Assembly: GCA_025529335.1 (NCBI GenBank)
Contig: JAMYHX010000105.1
Span: 1 to 64,000, forward strand
Source of the DNA: Rhizopus sp. PT2906
Taxonomy: Eukaryota > Mucoromycota > Mucoromycetes > Mucorales > Rhizopodaceae
DNA length: 64,000 nt
Reading direction: 5' to 3'
Under the pieces are notes generated by a model, which searched no databases, was not told the DNA's origin, and saw only the letters and a list, made by a program, of their open reading frames with translations. The translations under genes and the position numbers were made by a program. This document shows positions 43,133-54,300 of the stretch, piece after piece (the first letter of the stretch is position 1; each line of letters begins with the position of its first letter).

Positions 43133-45528
43133 TTTGAACAAACTGATTGAAAAAAAAAAAAAATCTATGTGCAAGATCAGCGGCTGTCAATTACTTGGCC
43201 AATCAATTGGTTGGCTGAACAACTTATACTTCCCTATGTCCGTAGGAGAAAAAAAAAAGGAAGAAGGAGAGGTAGGTGCCGAATGACTTTAAAGACTATC
43301 TAATTAGTAAAGCTACTCGATGTAAGTTCTGGAAAGTAGGATACATTAAGTTTACTGCATTCTCTCGAAATTCATTTTACTCCTGCATGATTAAAATGAA
43401 GGTATTACTGTTGATACTTAGTCATCAAACAGGTTCCTAGAATATTGCATAAGGTAAAGTTTAACTTTCTATTTATACTTTAGTGATGCTAGTAATACTT
43501 TGACATCTCTTTTCTTTTCTCTTTTGACACAAAGAGATAAATATTGCAAAATTAAGCTCATACGTAATACTAATAATCGTGTGTCATAACGAGTTTATAC
43601 TTCTCCCTGTTGAAATAGATGTCAGAGTTACGTTAAAAGAGATCTACGCATATGACATTTATGGAAACAAACATTGATAAAATAAAGTTATCTCCAAGTG
43701 GATCCATATTCTTTGTTTTTTTTTGTTTTTTTGTTTACTGTACATCAAAGTCCTTTGAGCTGTTCAAATGCACATGTTTAGATGCAAAGCAACCCTCATG
43801 CATAGTTTTGCCCTTTCTTCTACAATACAAAAATAGTTAAACCTGAATTGAATTCCCTTTTGAACGCTATGTAGCAACCTGGATAGATCTTTTTTCTTTC
43901 CTTGTTTTTATCTTTGGAAGGGAGACAAGTTGTTTCTCCTAAAATCCAATTTTTTGACTAATGGAGTATGAAGGCAACCTTTTCTGGAAGAAAGACTTTT
44001 TTTCCTTTGCAGAAACGGGCCACCACCGTTCGTTTTCGAGAAAGATAAAAAGAGGAAGAGAGAAGGAGGTGCAAGTTTTTAAGGAGTCAAGTCGTAAAAA
44101 AAAAAAGGAGATAACTGAACTAGAACTGAATTGCATTAAAGCAAGCACATCCAAATTCCTTCAAGTTTTTTTGATATTTAAAAAAGTAAACGAAACCGTG
44201 AGCCAGTATGCGCTCAGTCCTATTCCGCGCTTCCTCGTTTGTCCTATTTATCGACGATAATCCCCGCGTAAAGCAAGCTCACCCTTCCTCCCCCCCCCCT
44301 CTCTCTCGCCGTTGGCCATAAGCGCTCTACAACGAGGGGGGCTCCTTAGCAGCATTTATCTGATCAGACTGACCATTGACCAAAGACAAATATCTGGGAT
44401 ACTTGTCTCTGTGTGTGTGTGTGTGTATGTGTGTATACACGTTCATGATGTTCCTTATAGATTCCTTTTTTGAGAAATAGAATCAAAACTTAAAGTAGAA
44501 CTTATTAAAATAATTAAAAAGAATCCCAATTCATGGGTTTTGCTTTTGATCTAATGTAGTACTACCAAACAACTCTATAAACACTAAATAGGAACAATGT
44601 CTATTCATCAGGAGTTGTGCAAAATAGCTCACCCTGTTCCCTGCAGCCACAATCAAGATATGAAAAATTGCAATGTCTAATCACCTAAAATAGAACAGAC
44701 TCAGCCTTTTTCCTCTTTTTTCAGGTAATAAGGCTGTGTGCAAATATGCCTTTCCTGTTCATTCTATTGAACGCCTCCTTATATTAAACAAGAAGGAAAC
44801 AAGTCTTGTGCGACATTATCAAGCTTTTTTTTAGCTTTTATGAATCCAATACGGTGGGAAGAAAAGAACGAGGAGGAAAGGGAATAGATTGTAAAAAAAA
44901 AAAAAAAATGACATTTAGACTTTCAAATTGACAAACCTTATTTATGATAAAGTACCCATAGGGATTGCCAACAATAGCTCTATTTTATATATAGTTAAAA
45001 TATTCTAATTTCTTCTGTTTGAGCATAGACTTTTTTTTTTTAAAAAAAAAGAAAGGTATGTCAACTTTTTGCATCAGGAACTTTTTGAATATGCATAAAG
45101 AATGATTTGATATCAAAAAAGAAAGGGCAAATGTAAGCGTGATTTTGCTCACAAAAGAAGACTTTATTTTTCATTTGAGCAAAGTTATAATTGAATAAAT
45201 AAACAAGATAAAAGCACAAACAAAAAGTAATAGCAGGCAAAACAATATTTTAAAAGGCAATTCAGCTTATGTAAAAAAAAAAATAAAACTGGATGGAATG
45301 AACTAGGTTCTGCATATACAAGAGAGGAGAGAGAAAAGAGGAGAAGAGGGGAGGAGGAGGAGGGGGGCATATGACTATTATGACATAAAATGACAAACAA
45401 TGAACAACCATAAGAAATCAAGGATATACAAAAATAAATAATAAGAAATATAATGATAGAAAGGGCATGATGAAATTGGGTTTTGCTATAAGATATCATC
45501 TTGTTTGTTGCTTGGTTTGAGATGCTGA
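43133..45528. other. Long intergenic region, 2.4 kb
   Basis: No gene is supported. The region is rich in homopolymers: a C run at about 44,290-44,299, A runs at 44,894-44,909 and 45,030-45,050, a (TG)n tract at about 44,411-44,430, and a purine-rich stretch at about 45,320-45,366. An open frame at 43,961-44,260 is low-complexity and unconvincing. The length is unusual for this otherwise compact window, so an unannotated non-coding RNA or a long promoter for CCDC25 remains possible. Confidence 0.4.
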
Positions 45529-46101
45529 TTAGAAATCTTTATAGTGAAAGTGATCAACCGAACCGGGACTGGGGAATGAGATACTGGATGGGCTATGCAA
45601 TGACTGACAGCAATGATTTGAGGGAAGTCTTAAGGGAGGTAAAGAAACCTTTGATTGGCTCTGTAACTGATGGAAAGAGATATCGGATGTGGGCGAAGTA
45701 GGTGGAGAGATAGGTGGAAGATAATAGTATGATGATTCTTGAGCACCTTGACGTCCTCGATTGCGAAGGGCATGACGCTTATTTTGGAACCAGATCTGAA
45801 CTGTACGAGGACTCATCCCAAGCTGCTTTCCGAGTGCTCTACGAACTTCAGTGGATGGAAAATAGGTTTGACTAAAAACACGGTTCAAGACAGCTAATTG
45901 ATCGGGTGATGCTCTCTTTCTTTTCACTTTCAGGTCAGTGCGTTGTTGATGACCATCAAACGAGGTTGGTGAGAGTGGGGGAGATGATAGGAGGTTAGCA
46001 ATGTTAATTTTTGACGAAGTGGGTGCTCTGTGATGAGTGTAAACAGTGTTGGCTTCCAAGCAAAGCTCTGAAAGAGAAGGTAAAGTGCAGCTAGGATACA
46101 T
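45529..46101 (-). CDS. Homeodomain transcription factor
   Basis: This intronless gene encodes 190 residues. The homeodomain occupies about residues 58-117: KVKRKRASPDQLAVLNRVFS, QTYFPSTEVRRALGKQLGMS, PRTVQIWFQNKRHALRNRGR. Helix 3 carries the invariant W-F-x-N-x-R core (WFQNKR), with Gln-50 specificity (VQIWFQNK). The flanks are Ser/Pro-rich (LLSSPPLSPTSFDGH; LPPISPPTSPTSDI) and are probably activation or regulatory regions. The family resembles fungal Phx1/Yox1/Hoy-type factors. The protein is short compared with most fungal homeobox proteins. A TATA box lies about 67 nt upstream. It is flanked by long non-coding sequence on its 3' side. Targets are unknown. Confidence 0.9.
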   Translation of the reverse strand: MYPSCTLPSLSELCLEANTVYTHHRAPTSSKINIANLLSSPPLSPTSFDGHQQRTDLKVKRKRASPDQLAVLNRVFSQTYFPSTEVRRALGKQLGMSPRTVQIWFQNKRHALRNRGRQGAQESSYYYLPPISPPTSPTSDISFHQLQSQSKVSLPPLRLPSNHCCQSLHSPSSISFPSPGSVDHFHYKDF

Positions 46102-46167
46102 GATGAAAGAAATGAAAAAGACAAGGTAAATTTAATAAAAAACAAATTGACAATAAAAAGGATACAC

Positions 46168-46177
46168 TATTTATATA
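46168..46177 (-). promoter_or_regulatory. Putative TATA box of the homeobox gene
   Basis: The minus strand reads TATATAAATA about 67 nt upstream of the ATG at 46,101. Confidence 0.5.
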
Positions 46178-46594
46178 CATGTCAACAAAAAATCTGACCC
46201 CCTTCAACTCAGGCTACAGTGAATTCAAGGTCATAGAGTAAAGAAACAGCAAAATAAAGGGATTAACCGTGATTTTTCCTTTTTTGATCAGGTCTGAGTG
46301 TTGTCTTTCCCTGTATTACAAATCCAGTTTAGGTATTAACAATTGACAATACAAGTAATAATACTAGCAAGATTTACATACTCCTCTTTCCTTTCACCCC
46401 CTTTTTAAGCTCCTGTTTGAAAGATTAATATATTGAAATGATTTAGGAGAATAGTTTATAGAGAGAGAGAAAGAGAAAAAGAGAGAGAGAGAGAGAGAGA
46501 GAGAATCACAGCCAAATAAAACAAACAAACGAACTTAGACAAAGGAGTTTAATAAAAAAAGGGGGGATTAATGTAATACAGTCATAAAGAATAG
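46178..46594. other. Intergenic with (GA)n microsatellite
   Basis: Promoter of the homeobox gene and 3' flank of BUD13. A (GA)n tract occupies about 46,459-46,505. Confidence 0.6.
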
Positions 46595-47739
46595 TTACAT
46601 ATCTTCTGTAGACCAAGCATGAGCTTCTGCTGCTCGTGATTTAGCTTGATTCTTTTGTAGTAAAAGGTTATCTTCAAATCCTGTGGATCGATCTACTCCA
46701 TCCCAGCGATATCCTGGAGGTATCATAAAACGGTTTGGTTTCCAAGCGCCCTTGTAGGTGGGACGTACCAGTCTCTTTCCTTTTGAAATTGATCTTTTCT
46801 ATAATGGTTCATTAAAATTAGTCTCCTCTTTTGTGATCAACCTTTGTCTCCTCAAAAGAACACAACTTACTGTCAAGAATCCGGCAGCTGGATCATTCCA
46901 TCTTTCTTTTTCCTTAAGCTCTTGATTAAGCTCTGCATCATCTGCATATCTACAAACACACACATATACAAAATGAATTAATGTTTCTTTTAAATTAAAC
47001 TATAGTACCTTGCCAAAGGTTTATCTTTTTCTTCCATCAATCGTCTTTTTTCTTCTTCAGCCGCTCTTCTCTGAACCAACCCCTTGCCCCATTCCATTCT
47101 TTTGGCTTCTTTCTCTATTTCTTCCCTTCTTCGCCTAGCCTCCTCAGCCTTTTTAACTTTTATATCAACTTTTCTACCCGATACATCTCGATATACAGTT
47201 TCGACTGCTTCCTCCTGATGTTCCCTTTTTAATCGCTCCATAGCTCGTTTCTCAGCCAGTCTTGCTTTTTCTGCCTCGGCTTTGATTTCTTCTTTTGTCA
47301 GCACACCAGCCCTTTGTCCGTTTGACATACGAGGTACATCATCACTTTCGACCACAACTGGGGCGTCATCCTCATCCATATCTTCTAGTGTCTCGGTCTC
47401 TTGCCGCCTTACTCCTTCTCGTATTGTCTGCCAGTTGTTGACTGCTCCGTGAAAGGGATCTCCTTTTGTAACAATTTCTGCTTCAGTTTCTAGTTCCTTT
47501 GCATCCGTGTCTTCCTTTTTATCTTCAGTGTTCCAGCCAAATGCATCTTCGTCAATGATGCCAATGTTTCCTAATTTAGGAGTTGTCGTAGATGACTTTT
47601 TCTTTTTCTTCTTCTTCCTTGTACTGTCGTCTAAATACTTTGCAGCAATATATGCTTTGGTCGCTGCGTCACCCGGTCCTTTTGCAAGATATTTCTGTCT
47701 TATGATTTCGTCATTATCAAGTTGTTTAATCTTATCCAT
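46595..47739 (-). CDS. BUD13: RES-complex pre-mRNA splicing factor Bud13 (Cwc26)
   Basis: Three exons encode about 330 residues. I chose the ATG giving MDKIKQLDNDEIIRQKYLAK; the open frame runs upstream but through a poly-A tract without family sequence. The N-terminus has AYIAAKYLDDSTRKKKKKKK. The centre is acidic, then a charged helix (VLTKEEIKAEAEKARLAEKR; ETVYRDVSGRKVDIKVKKAE; ERWNDPAAGFLT). The conserved C-terminus is KRLVRPTYKGAWKPNRFMIP followed by PGYRWDGVDRSTGFEDNLL. That YRWDGVDRS.GFE signature is diagnostic for Bud13. Bud13 with Snu17 and Pml1 forms the RES complex, which promotes splicing and nuclear retention of unspliced RNA. The gene is divergent from UTP3 with 157 bp between start codons. 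Confidence 0.92.
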
Positions 47740-47896
47740 AGTTTCAGTAATTTTTTTTTTAAAAAAAGACGAATTTCCTGCAGAACAGATAGTTTCCCAA
47801 TTAGGGACCCTGTGACGGCTGGGCCGCCCCACAGTAAGCCACTTGTAAAGTTCAAAAAAAAAAAAAAATAACTTTCTTCAGTATATTTATATAAAC
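47740..47896. promoter_or_regulatory. Shared divergent promoter of BUD13 and UTP3
   Basis: 157 bp separate the two start codons. The interval includes an A14 run (about 47,853-47,867). Confidence 0.6.
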
Positions 47897-49897
47897 ATGG
47901 GCAAGAAAAAGACACCTGTATTTCGTAAAGCTGTCACTCAGGAAGATCCATCGAAGAATGACAAGATAAAAGCTATTCGTACCTGGGACGACATTGAACA
48001 TGACTCTGAGGATGACTGTAAGTCTTTTTATTTTATAAACAATTGGAACTGATCTTGTGAATAGTTCATGACGAAAGAGGGAAAATATTGTTGGAGGATC
48101 AAGATGAGGATGATCAAGGTAAGATCTGGTTTATAAACATATTTAGAAAAAGTTTTTAATCAATTACACAAAAATAGACATTAGTGATCATGAAGTATAT
48201 GGATTAGAAGGACTTGAGTCTGAAGAAGAAGAAGAAGAAGAAGAAGAAGAAGAAGAAGCTGACGATGATGAAGTTGAAGAAAGCAAAGCAGAACCAGCTG
48301 AAGGTAATACTAAAAAGATATATAAATAAATAGTAGATATTGACAAATACCTGTAGATAAAACATGGGGTAGCTCTAAAAAGGCCTACTACGACGCTGAT
48401 GAAGCTAGTGATCTTGATGAAATGAAGGAAGAAGAAGAGGAAGCCTTGAGAATCCAAAAAGAACATCTTGCTCATATGGATGAAGCAGACTTTGTCGATG
48501 ACACTTTACCAGGATGGGGATTAGGTGCCAATCAAGATGCTGAGGCTGATAAGAAGCTTGTGGAGGACGTGACTAAAGAGTTGGAAGATATATCATTTAG
48601 GTAAGTCATCCTCTTTATTTGTACTCATGAGTCTAATTCAAACTCTAGCACAAAGCAAGCTGAAAAGCGACGAAAGAATCTTTCTGTTGCCGAAAAGCTA
48701 AAGATCATTCAGAATGAATCACCAGAGCTCATTGACTTGTTGGATGAATTTAAAGAACGCTTACAAACAGTCGAACAGATGCAGAGCCTTGTTGATAAAA
48801 TACAGAAAAAGGAAGCACAAGAAGCGTATGCTGCTCAGTTCATTATATTCAAGTATCAGACGCTCATGAATTACATGACCAATATATCCTTTTATTTTGC
48901 ATTAAAAGCATCACAGACAACAGATATTCGTGAACACCCAGTCATTCAAGCATTATTTCATCTTCGTCAAACTATGGAAAAAGTAGAAAGTGTGGAACAG
49001 AAGTTAAAGCCCGAGATCAGCAAGTTCATCACAAGCCTCGATAGTGAAGATGCTTTTGTAAAGCACAATGGCACAAAGAAACAGGTTGATGAAGAAGATG
49101 ATATGTCAGATATTCAAAGTGAACAGGAATCTGAACACTTTGACGAAGAAGAATTTGCTGGCTTTGACGATAATGAAGAAGAAGAAGAAGAAAAGACACG
49201 TATTGCAGATATAGAAGAAGAATTCAAGAGTCTAAAGAAAGCCAGCAAAAAGCGAAAGAGACAAGCCATGGAAGACTTTGGAGAATTGGATGCATTGGAT
49301 GAGCTTGATATGGAAGATAAGCTGGCGAAGAAGAAGTCCATTAGGGACTACATTGCCAAGATTGAATCTAAGCAAGCAAAGAACACGAATAAATACCAAG
49401 GTGATTCGGATCTGCCTTATAGAGAACGTACCAAACAAGAACCAAAGGGTGTTGCTCAACCTACAGATAAATCTGCTGATTTGGATGACGCTGACTGGGA
49501 CGAGGATGATGCTGCAGCGGCTAATGAAATTCGTAATGGAAAAGCAGACTCAGACGAAGAATATTATGCAGATATCGTTGCTGCAAAGAGAGCAAATAAG
49601 CAAGCTAAATTAGAAGAATATGAAGCTTCGAGACCAGAGATATTAGATAGAGATACGGGAGTTGAGGATGGTCAGAAACGATTAGCAAGCTACAAGATCT
49701 TGAAGAATAGAGGATTAACACCACATCGTAAGAAGGAGAATAGAAATGCACGTGTAAAGAATAGAATGAAATACGACAAGAAGATGAAGAAGCTTTCTTC
49801 AACAAGAGCAGTCTACAAGGCACCTACATCTAACTATGGAGGTGAAATGAGCGGTGTAAAGACAAATATTGTCAAATCAGTCAAATTATCAAAATAA
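47897..49897 (+). CDS. UTP3: SSU processome protein Sas10/Utp3
   Basis: Five exons encode roughly 620 residues. The N-terminus is MGKKKTPVFRKAVTQEDPSK, followed by acidic repeats, including a GAA-codon run at about 48,224-48,260. The Sas10/Utp3/C1D domain follows (ESPELIDLLDEFKERLQTVE; YQTLMNYMTNISFYFALKAS; HPVIQALFHLRQTMEKVESV). The C-terminal Sas10 signature is SYKILKNRGLTPHRKKENRN followed by ARVKNRMKYDKKMKKLSSTR. Utp3 acts in the nucleolus in the U3-containing SSU processome for 18S rRNA maturation, and it was also named Sas10 for a silencing phenotype. The gene is divergent from BUD13. Three short introns fall within the acidic N-terminal region. Confidence 0.93.
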
Positions 49898-50031
49898 TAA
49901 TAAAGTTAAGCCTCTCTACTCCTTTTTTAATTGATCAACATATTAATTTTATTTTATATGTCAAGTATTTAATAACTGTTGCATATATTGACACTTATCA
50001 CCCTGCATCAAACTTTCTACTCTTTATTGTA

Positions 50032-50589
50032 CTAATTACTATCTTCTCCCAAGTCTTCAATCACTGTTACTGTCGTCAAGGATGTTTCTGACTTGAACTC
50101 TTTTACGACTGGATCTTTCTTTTCTTCTTCTTTTTCTTCTTCTTCTTCATCATCAAACTGATCTGGTTCATCAATACCAACTAAAGATAAAAGCCATCAA
50201 TGAGCTGTTTATATTTGCTCTTTGTCTTTTCTTTACCTCTCAACATGGCTGCCATTTCCTGTACATTTTTATCAGCAAGTCTTTGTCTTTCTTCTCTTGC
50301 TTCTCTACGACTACGTAGTTTTTCTTCTTTGGCCAATTTTGCATATTTCTCTCTTGCTTTATTCTTTCTTTCCAGTTTTCTTTTATGGAATCCAGTCAGA
50401 TACTCTCTAATATGTTACTGATTAGCTTTTTTGTGTTAATGATCAAAAGGCAAGATCGTACTGTCTTTTCTTTGGATCAAACTCTACATATTCCACTGTT
50501 TCTTGTTTTGCCTTTCTCTTTTTTGCATATATTTTACTTCCAGCAGATAAAATATCTGTATTCTTAACCTTTTTGCTCTTTGCTTTCAT
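50032..50589 (-). CDS. RRP17: Ribosome biogenesis 5'-3' exonuclease Rrp17 (NOL12)
   Basis: Three exons encode about 150 residues. I use the ATG that gives MKAKSKKVKNTDILSAGSKI, because an upstream extension is hydrophobic and unlike the family. The conserved NOL12 block is ETVEYVEFDPKKRQYDL, continuing as a GFHKRKLERKNKAREKY segment and LAKEEKLRSRREAREERQRL. The end is acidic with VIEDLGEDSN. Rrp17/NOL12 is a nucleolar 5'-3' exonuclease that trims 5.8S and 25S rRNA precursor ends. It lies 134 bp beyond the convergent end of UTP3, adding a third rRNA-processing gene to this half of the window. Confidence 0.85.
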
Positions 50590-51351
50590 TATAATCAAAA
50601 CTACAAATCTACTAGTTCTTTTTCTATGCAGAAATACTGAGTAAAATAGCAAGGAAAAAAGCGGTCACACAAAGCCTCCTAGGGCAGCAAACCGAGAGAC
50701 AGAGAGAGGATGATGTTTTTAAAGCCCAGTCTGACGACACACAGATAGTAACTTAGTTACCCATTCCCCCCCCCCTCTTTCTCACACAACTATCTGGGGT
50801 CATAGCAAAGAGATCCCACATTCAGATATTTCTATAGATACGTGTCAATGTATGATTTATTATCCGTATTTCCTTTTGCAGAAATAATGTAGTCAGATTG
50901 AATTCAATAAAGTGAATCCTTTCTTTTTCATTCAGGGCCATATATACAAATGATCTTTGCAATGTATTTTTACCAATATATAATTTATATCGGATCAACG
51001 GAACTGTAGGACAAGTCTTTTTTTTTTGAATCACTATGTAGACCATATGACAAGCAACTGCGCTTCTGTGACATTCAGCCCAGTGAAATAGATACATGAT
51101 TGTAGAGATGATAGATATAAAGAATATAGAACATATATATGTTACCAAGCAAAGTATATATAGCTGTTTGTGCCATTTTGTTGTTACTCTACTATAGCTA
51201 TCACTGCTACGTTAGAAAAAGAGTTTCCAAAAATAAAGTTTGTATTGTGAAACGTTTACCTTCTTTTTCAAGCCTTGGTGCCTTTTTTTTCTTTCTTTCT
51301 TTTACCTCTTCTTTTTATTACTTTCCTTGCAAACCTATAACAAAAGAAGCG
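50590..51351. other. Intergenic between RRP17 and the myosin gene
   Basis: Divergent promoter region, about 760 bp. It contains a C10-11 run (about 50,765-50,775) and a T-rich leader close to the myosin start. No coding sequence is supported. Confidence 0.55.
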
Positions 51352-54300
51352 ATGGCAGACTCACTTTCTTCGGGGGTCTCACAGGCTTTGCAAGTCTATA
51401 CAAAAGGTACCAAGGCTTGGTTTGAAGATGAAGACGAAGCTTGGGTTTCAGCAACTGTCATTTCAAAAGAAGAGACTGACACAGGTGTCAAGATTATATT
51501 TGAAGACGATAAGGATTCAGGAAGGGTATGTCTTTCAACATTTTAAAATAAGTAAGGCTAATAAATATTAGCAACATATCTTTGAATCGACCTATGCAGT
51601 TTTAGAAAAGCAAAAAGGTGCTAATCTGCCACCACTCAGGAATCCACCAAGATTAGAAAATATTGAAGACTTGACCAACCTCAGTTACCTTAACGAACCT
51701 TCAGGTACACACACAAAAATGTTTGTTTATTATATCTTAACTTTTGCTTTAGTCTTAAACACTATTCGTACTCGATACTTTCAGCGCAACATCTATACAT
51801 ACTCCGGTATCGTCTTGATTGCTGCCAATCCTTTTGCTAGTGTACCATTATATGAACCTGACATTATCCAACAATATTCGGGCAGAAGACGTGGTGAACT
51901 AGAACCTCACTTGTTTGCTATTGCTGAAGATGCTTACAGATGTATGGTCCGAGAAAAGACAAATCAGACAGTGGTTGTATCTGGTGAAAGGTAACTTTTT
52001 AGAAAAAAAAAATAGCAATTTATATTGACCCTCATGCATAGTGGTGCAGGTAAAACAGTATCAGCTACACACATCATGAGATACTTTGCCACGGCAGATG
52101 ATAAAGAATCAGGAAAGATCAAGGAATCAGGAGGGATGACAGAAGTAGAAGAACAGATTATGGGTAAAATAAATAAATAAAAAAAGCTAAGCCCAGTTGG
52201 CGATCAAAAGATACTTACACAAAACATAGCCACCAATCCGATCATGGAAGCGTTTGGTAATGCAAAGACGACGAGAAACAACAACAGTTCAAGATTCGGT
52301 AAATACATCGAGGTAAGTCATCTTTAGTTCTTAAAAGCAATGAACTTATTGTGAATAGATCCAATTTGACAATAGAAATAATATAGTGGGTGCAAAGATC
52401 AGAACGTATCTTTTGGAAAGATCTCGTTTGATCTTTCAGCCAGAGACAGAAAGAAATTATCACATCTTTTATCAAGTAAGAAAGTAGCGAAAAGAATGAC
52501 CTTGTATAACACTTTTTTTTTCATAGCTCTGTCTTGGTGCTCCAATCAATGAACGAAAAAACCTCGAATTGGGTGATTGGACCAAGTTTCATTATCTTAA
52601 TCAAAGTGGCACTGGTACGATTCCTGGTGTGGATGATGCAGCTGAATTCGAATTAACACAGAAATCTCTCTCTCTCGTCGGTATCTCTGTCGAGCAACAA
52701 TGGCAAATCTTCAAGCTCTTGGCTGCTTTACTTCATATCGGTAATATCGAAGTCGGAGGTCGTACTGATGCCTCTATTGATGATAATCAACCTGCCCTTA
52801 TCACCGCTACAAAGCTGCTGGGTATCAAGACGTCCGAGTTCAAGAAATGGTTGACGAAACGACAAATCATTACAAGAAATGAAAAGATTGTAAAAAATCT
52901 GAGCATCGTACAGGCTACGGTAGTCAGGGACTCTGTGGCTAAATATATCTATGCCAGCTTATTCGATTGGCTAGTCAAAGTTGTCAATGATAGCTTGTCT
53001 TGTCAAGAAGAAGGCAAGGTTCGCACATTCATCGGTGTCTTGGATATTTATGGTTTTGAGCACTTTAAGAAAAATTCATTTGAGCAGTTCTGTATCAACT
53101 ATGCTAATGAAAAGCTTCAGCAACAGTTCAATCAGCACGTCTTTAAGCTCGAACAGGAAGAATACGTCAAGGAAAAGATTGACTGGAAATTCATCGAGTT
53201 TAGTGACAATCAGAAATGTATTGAAGTGATTGAATCCAAATTGGGTATTCTCTCACTTTTAGATGAAGAGTCAAGAATGCCTTCAGGAACAGATCAAGGC
53301 TTTTGTAACAAGTTGTATGCTAGTTTCTCGGATCCCAGCTACAAGGATTACTTCAAAAAGCCTAGATTTTCAAACTCTGCATTTACTGTTGTCCATTACG
53401 CTCATGAAGTAGAATATGACGCGGAAGGCTTTATCGATAAGAACAAAGATACTGTGCCCGATGAACTTTTGTCCTTGCTACAAAATGCCGAATCTTCCTT
53501 CCTGGTGGATATGCTTCAGACGGCTACTGCAGCTGCTACAGCTGCTAGTCAAGAAGTTAAGGTAAAAATAATAATAATCAAATAATACTAATACTAATAT
53601 GAAAATAGCCTGCACCTGTTAAAAAAGTAGGTATGGCAGTAGCAAAGAAGCCCACATTAGGTTCTATTTTCAAAGTAAGCAAAAAACAAAAGAAACTTAT
53701 GCAATTATGAATATTTACCTTGATTATTATTAGCTTTCGCTTATCAGTTTGATGGATACAATCAGCAAGACCAACGTTCATTATATTCGTTGTATCAAAC
53801 CAAACGAAGCCAAGGTTGCCTGGGGTTTTGAACCCAACATGGTCTTATCCCAGTTACGTGCCTGTGGTGTTTTGGAAACCATCCGTATCAGTTGTGCAGG
53901 TTATCCTTCTCGTTGGACTTTTGCAGACTTTGCAGACAGGCAAGTGAATTTTTGTTTGCATATTTCAAATAATAACATTTCTGTAGATTCTATGCGCTAG
54001 TCAATTCCAAATACTGGGATCCTAACCTTAATCCTGATGTGAATGAACTATGCCGCGTCATTTTAGAAAAGTATATTCCTGACAAGGACAAGTATCAAAT
54101 CGGTCTTACCAAGATATTCTTCCGTGCAGGACAGGTACGTATAAATGCAAAAAAAAGGGAGCCAAAACCTCATATGACATTAGCTTGCTTATCTTGAAAA
54201 ATGCCGAAGAGAAAGATGGGACGAATGCACGATTCTGTTACAGAAAAACATGCGTCGTTTTATTGTTCGTATCCGATACCTTCGCATGCTTGACCTCATT

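Noticed and set aside
43961..44260. 99-codon Lys/Arg-rich open frame
   Set aside because: Low-complexity purine-rich sequence, no motif, no splice or promoter context.
47740..47832. N-terminal extension of BUD13
   Set aside because: The added residues cross a poly-A tract and do not resemble the family; the ATG at 47,739 begins right at the conserved part.
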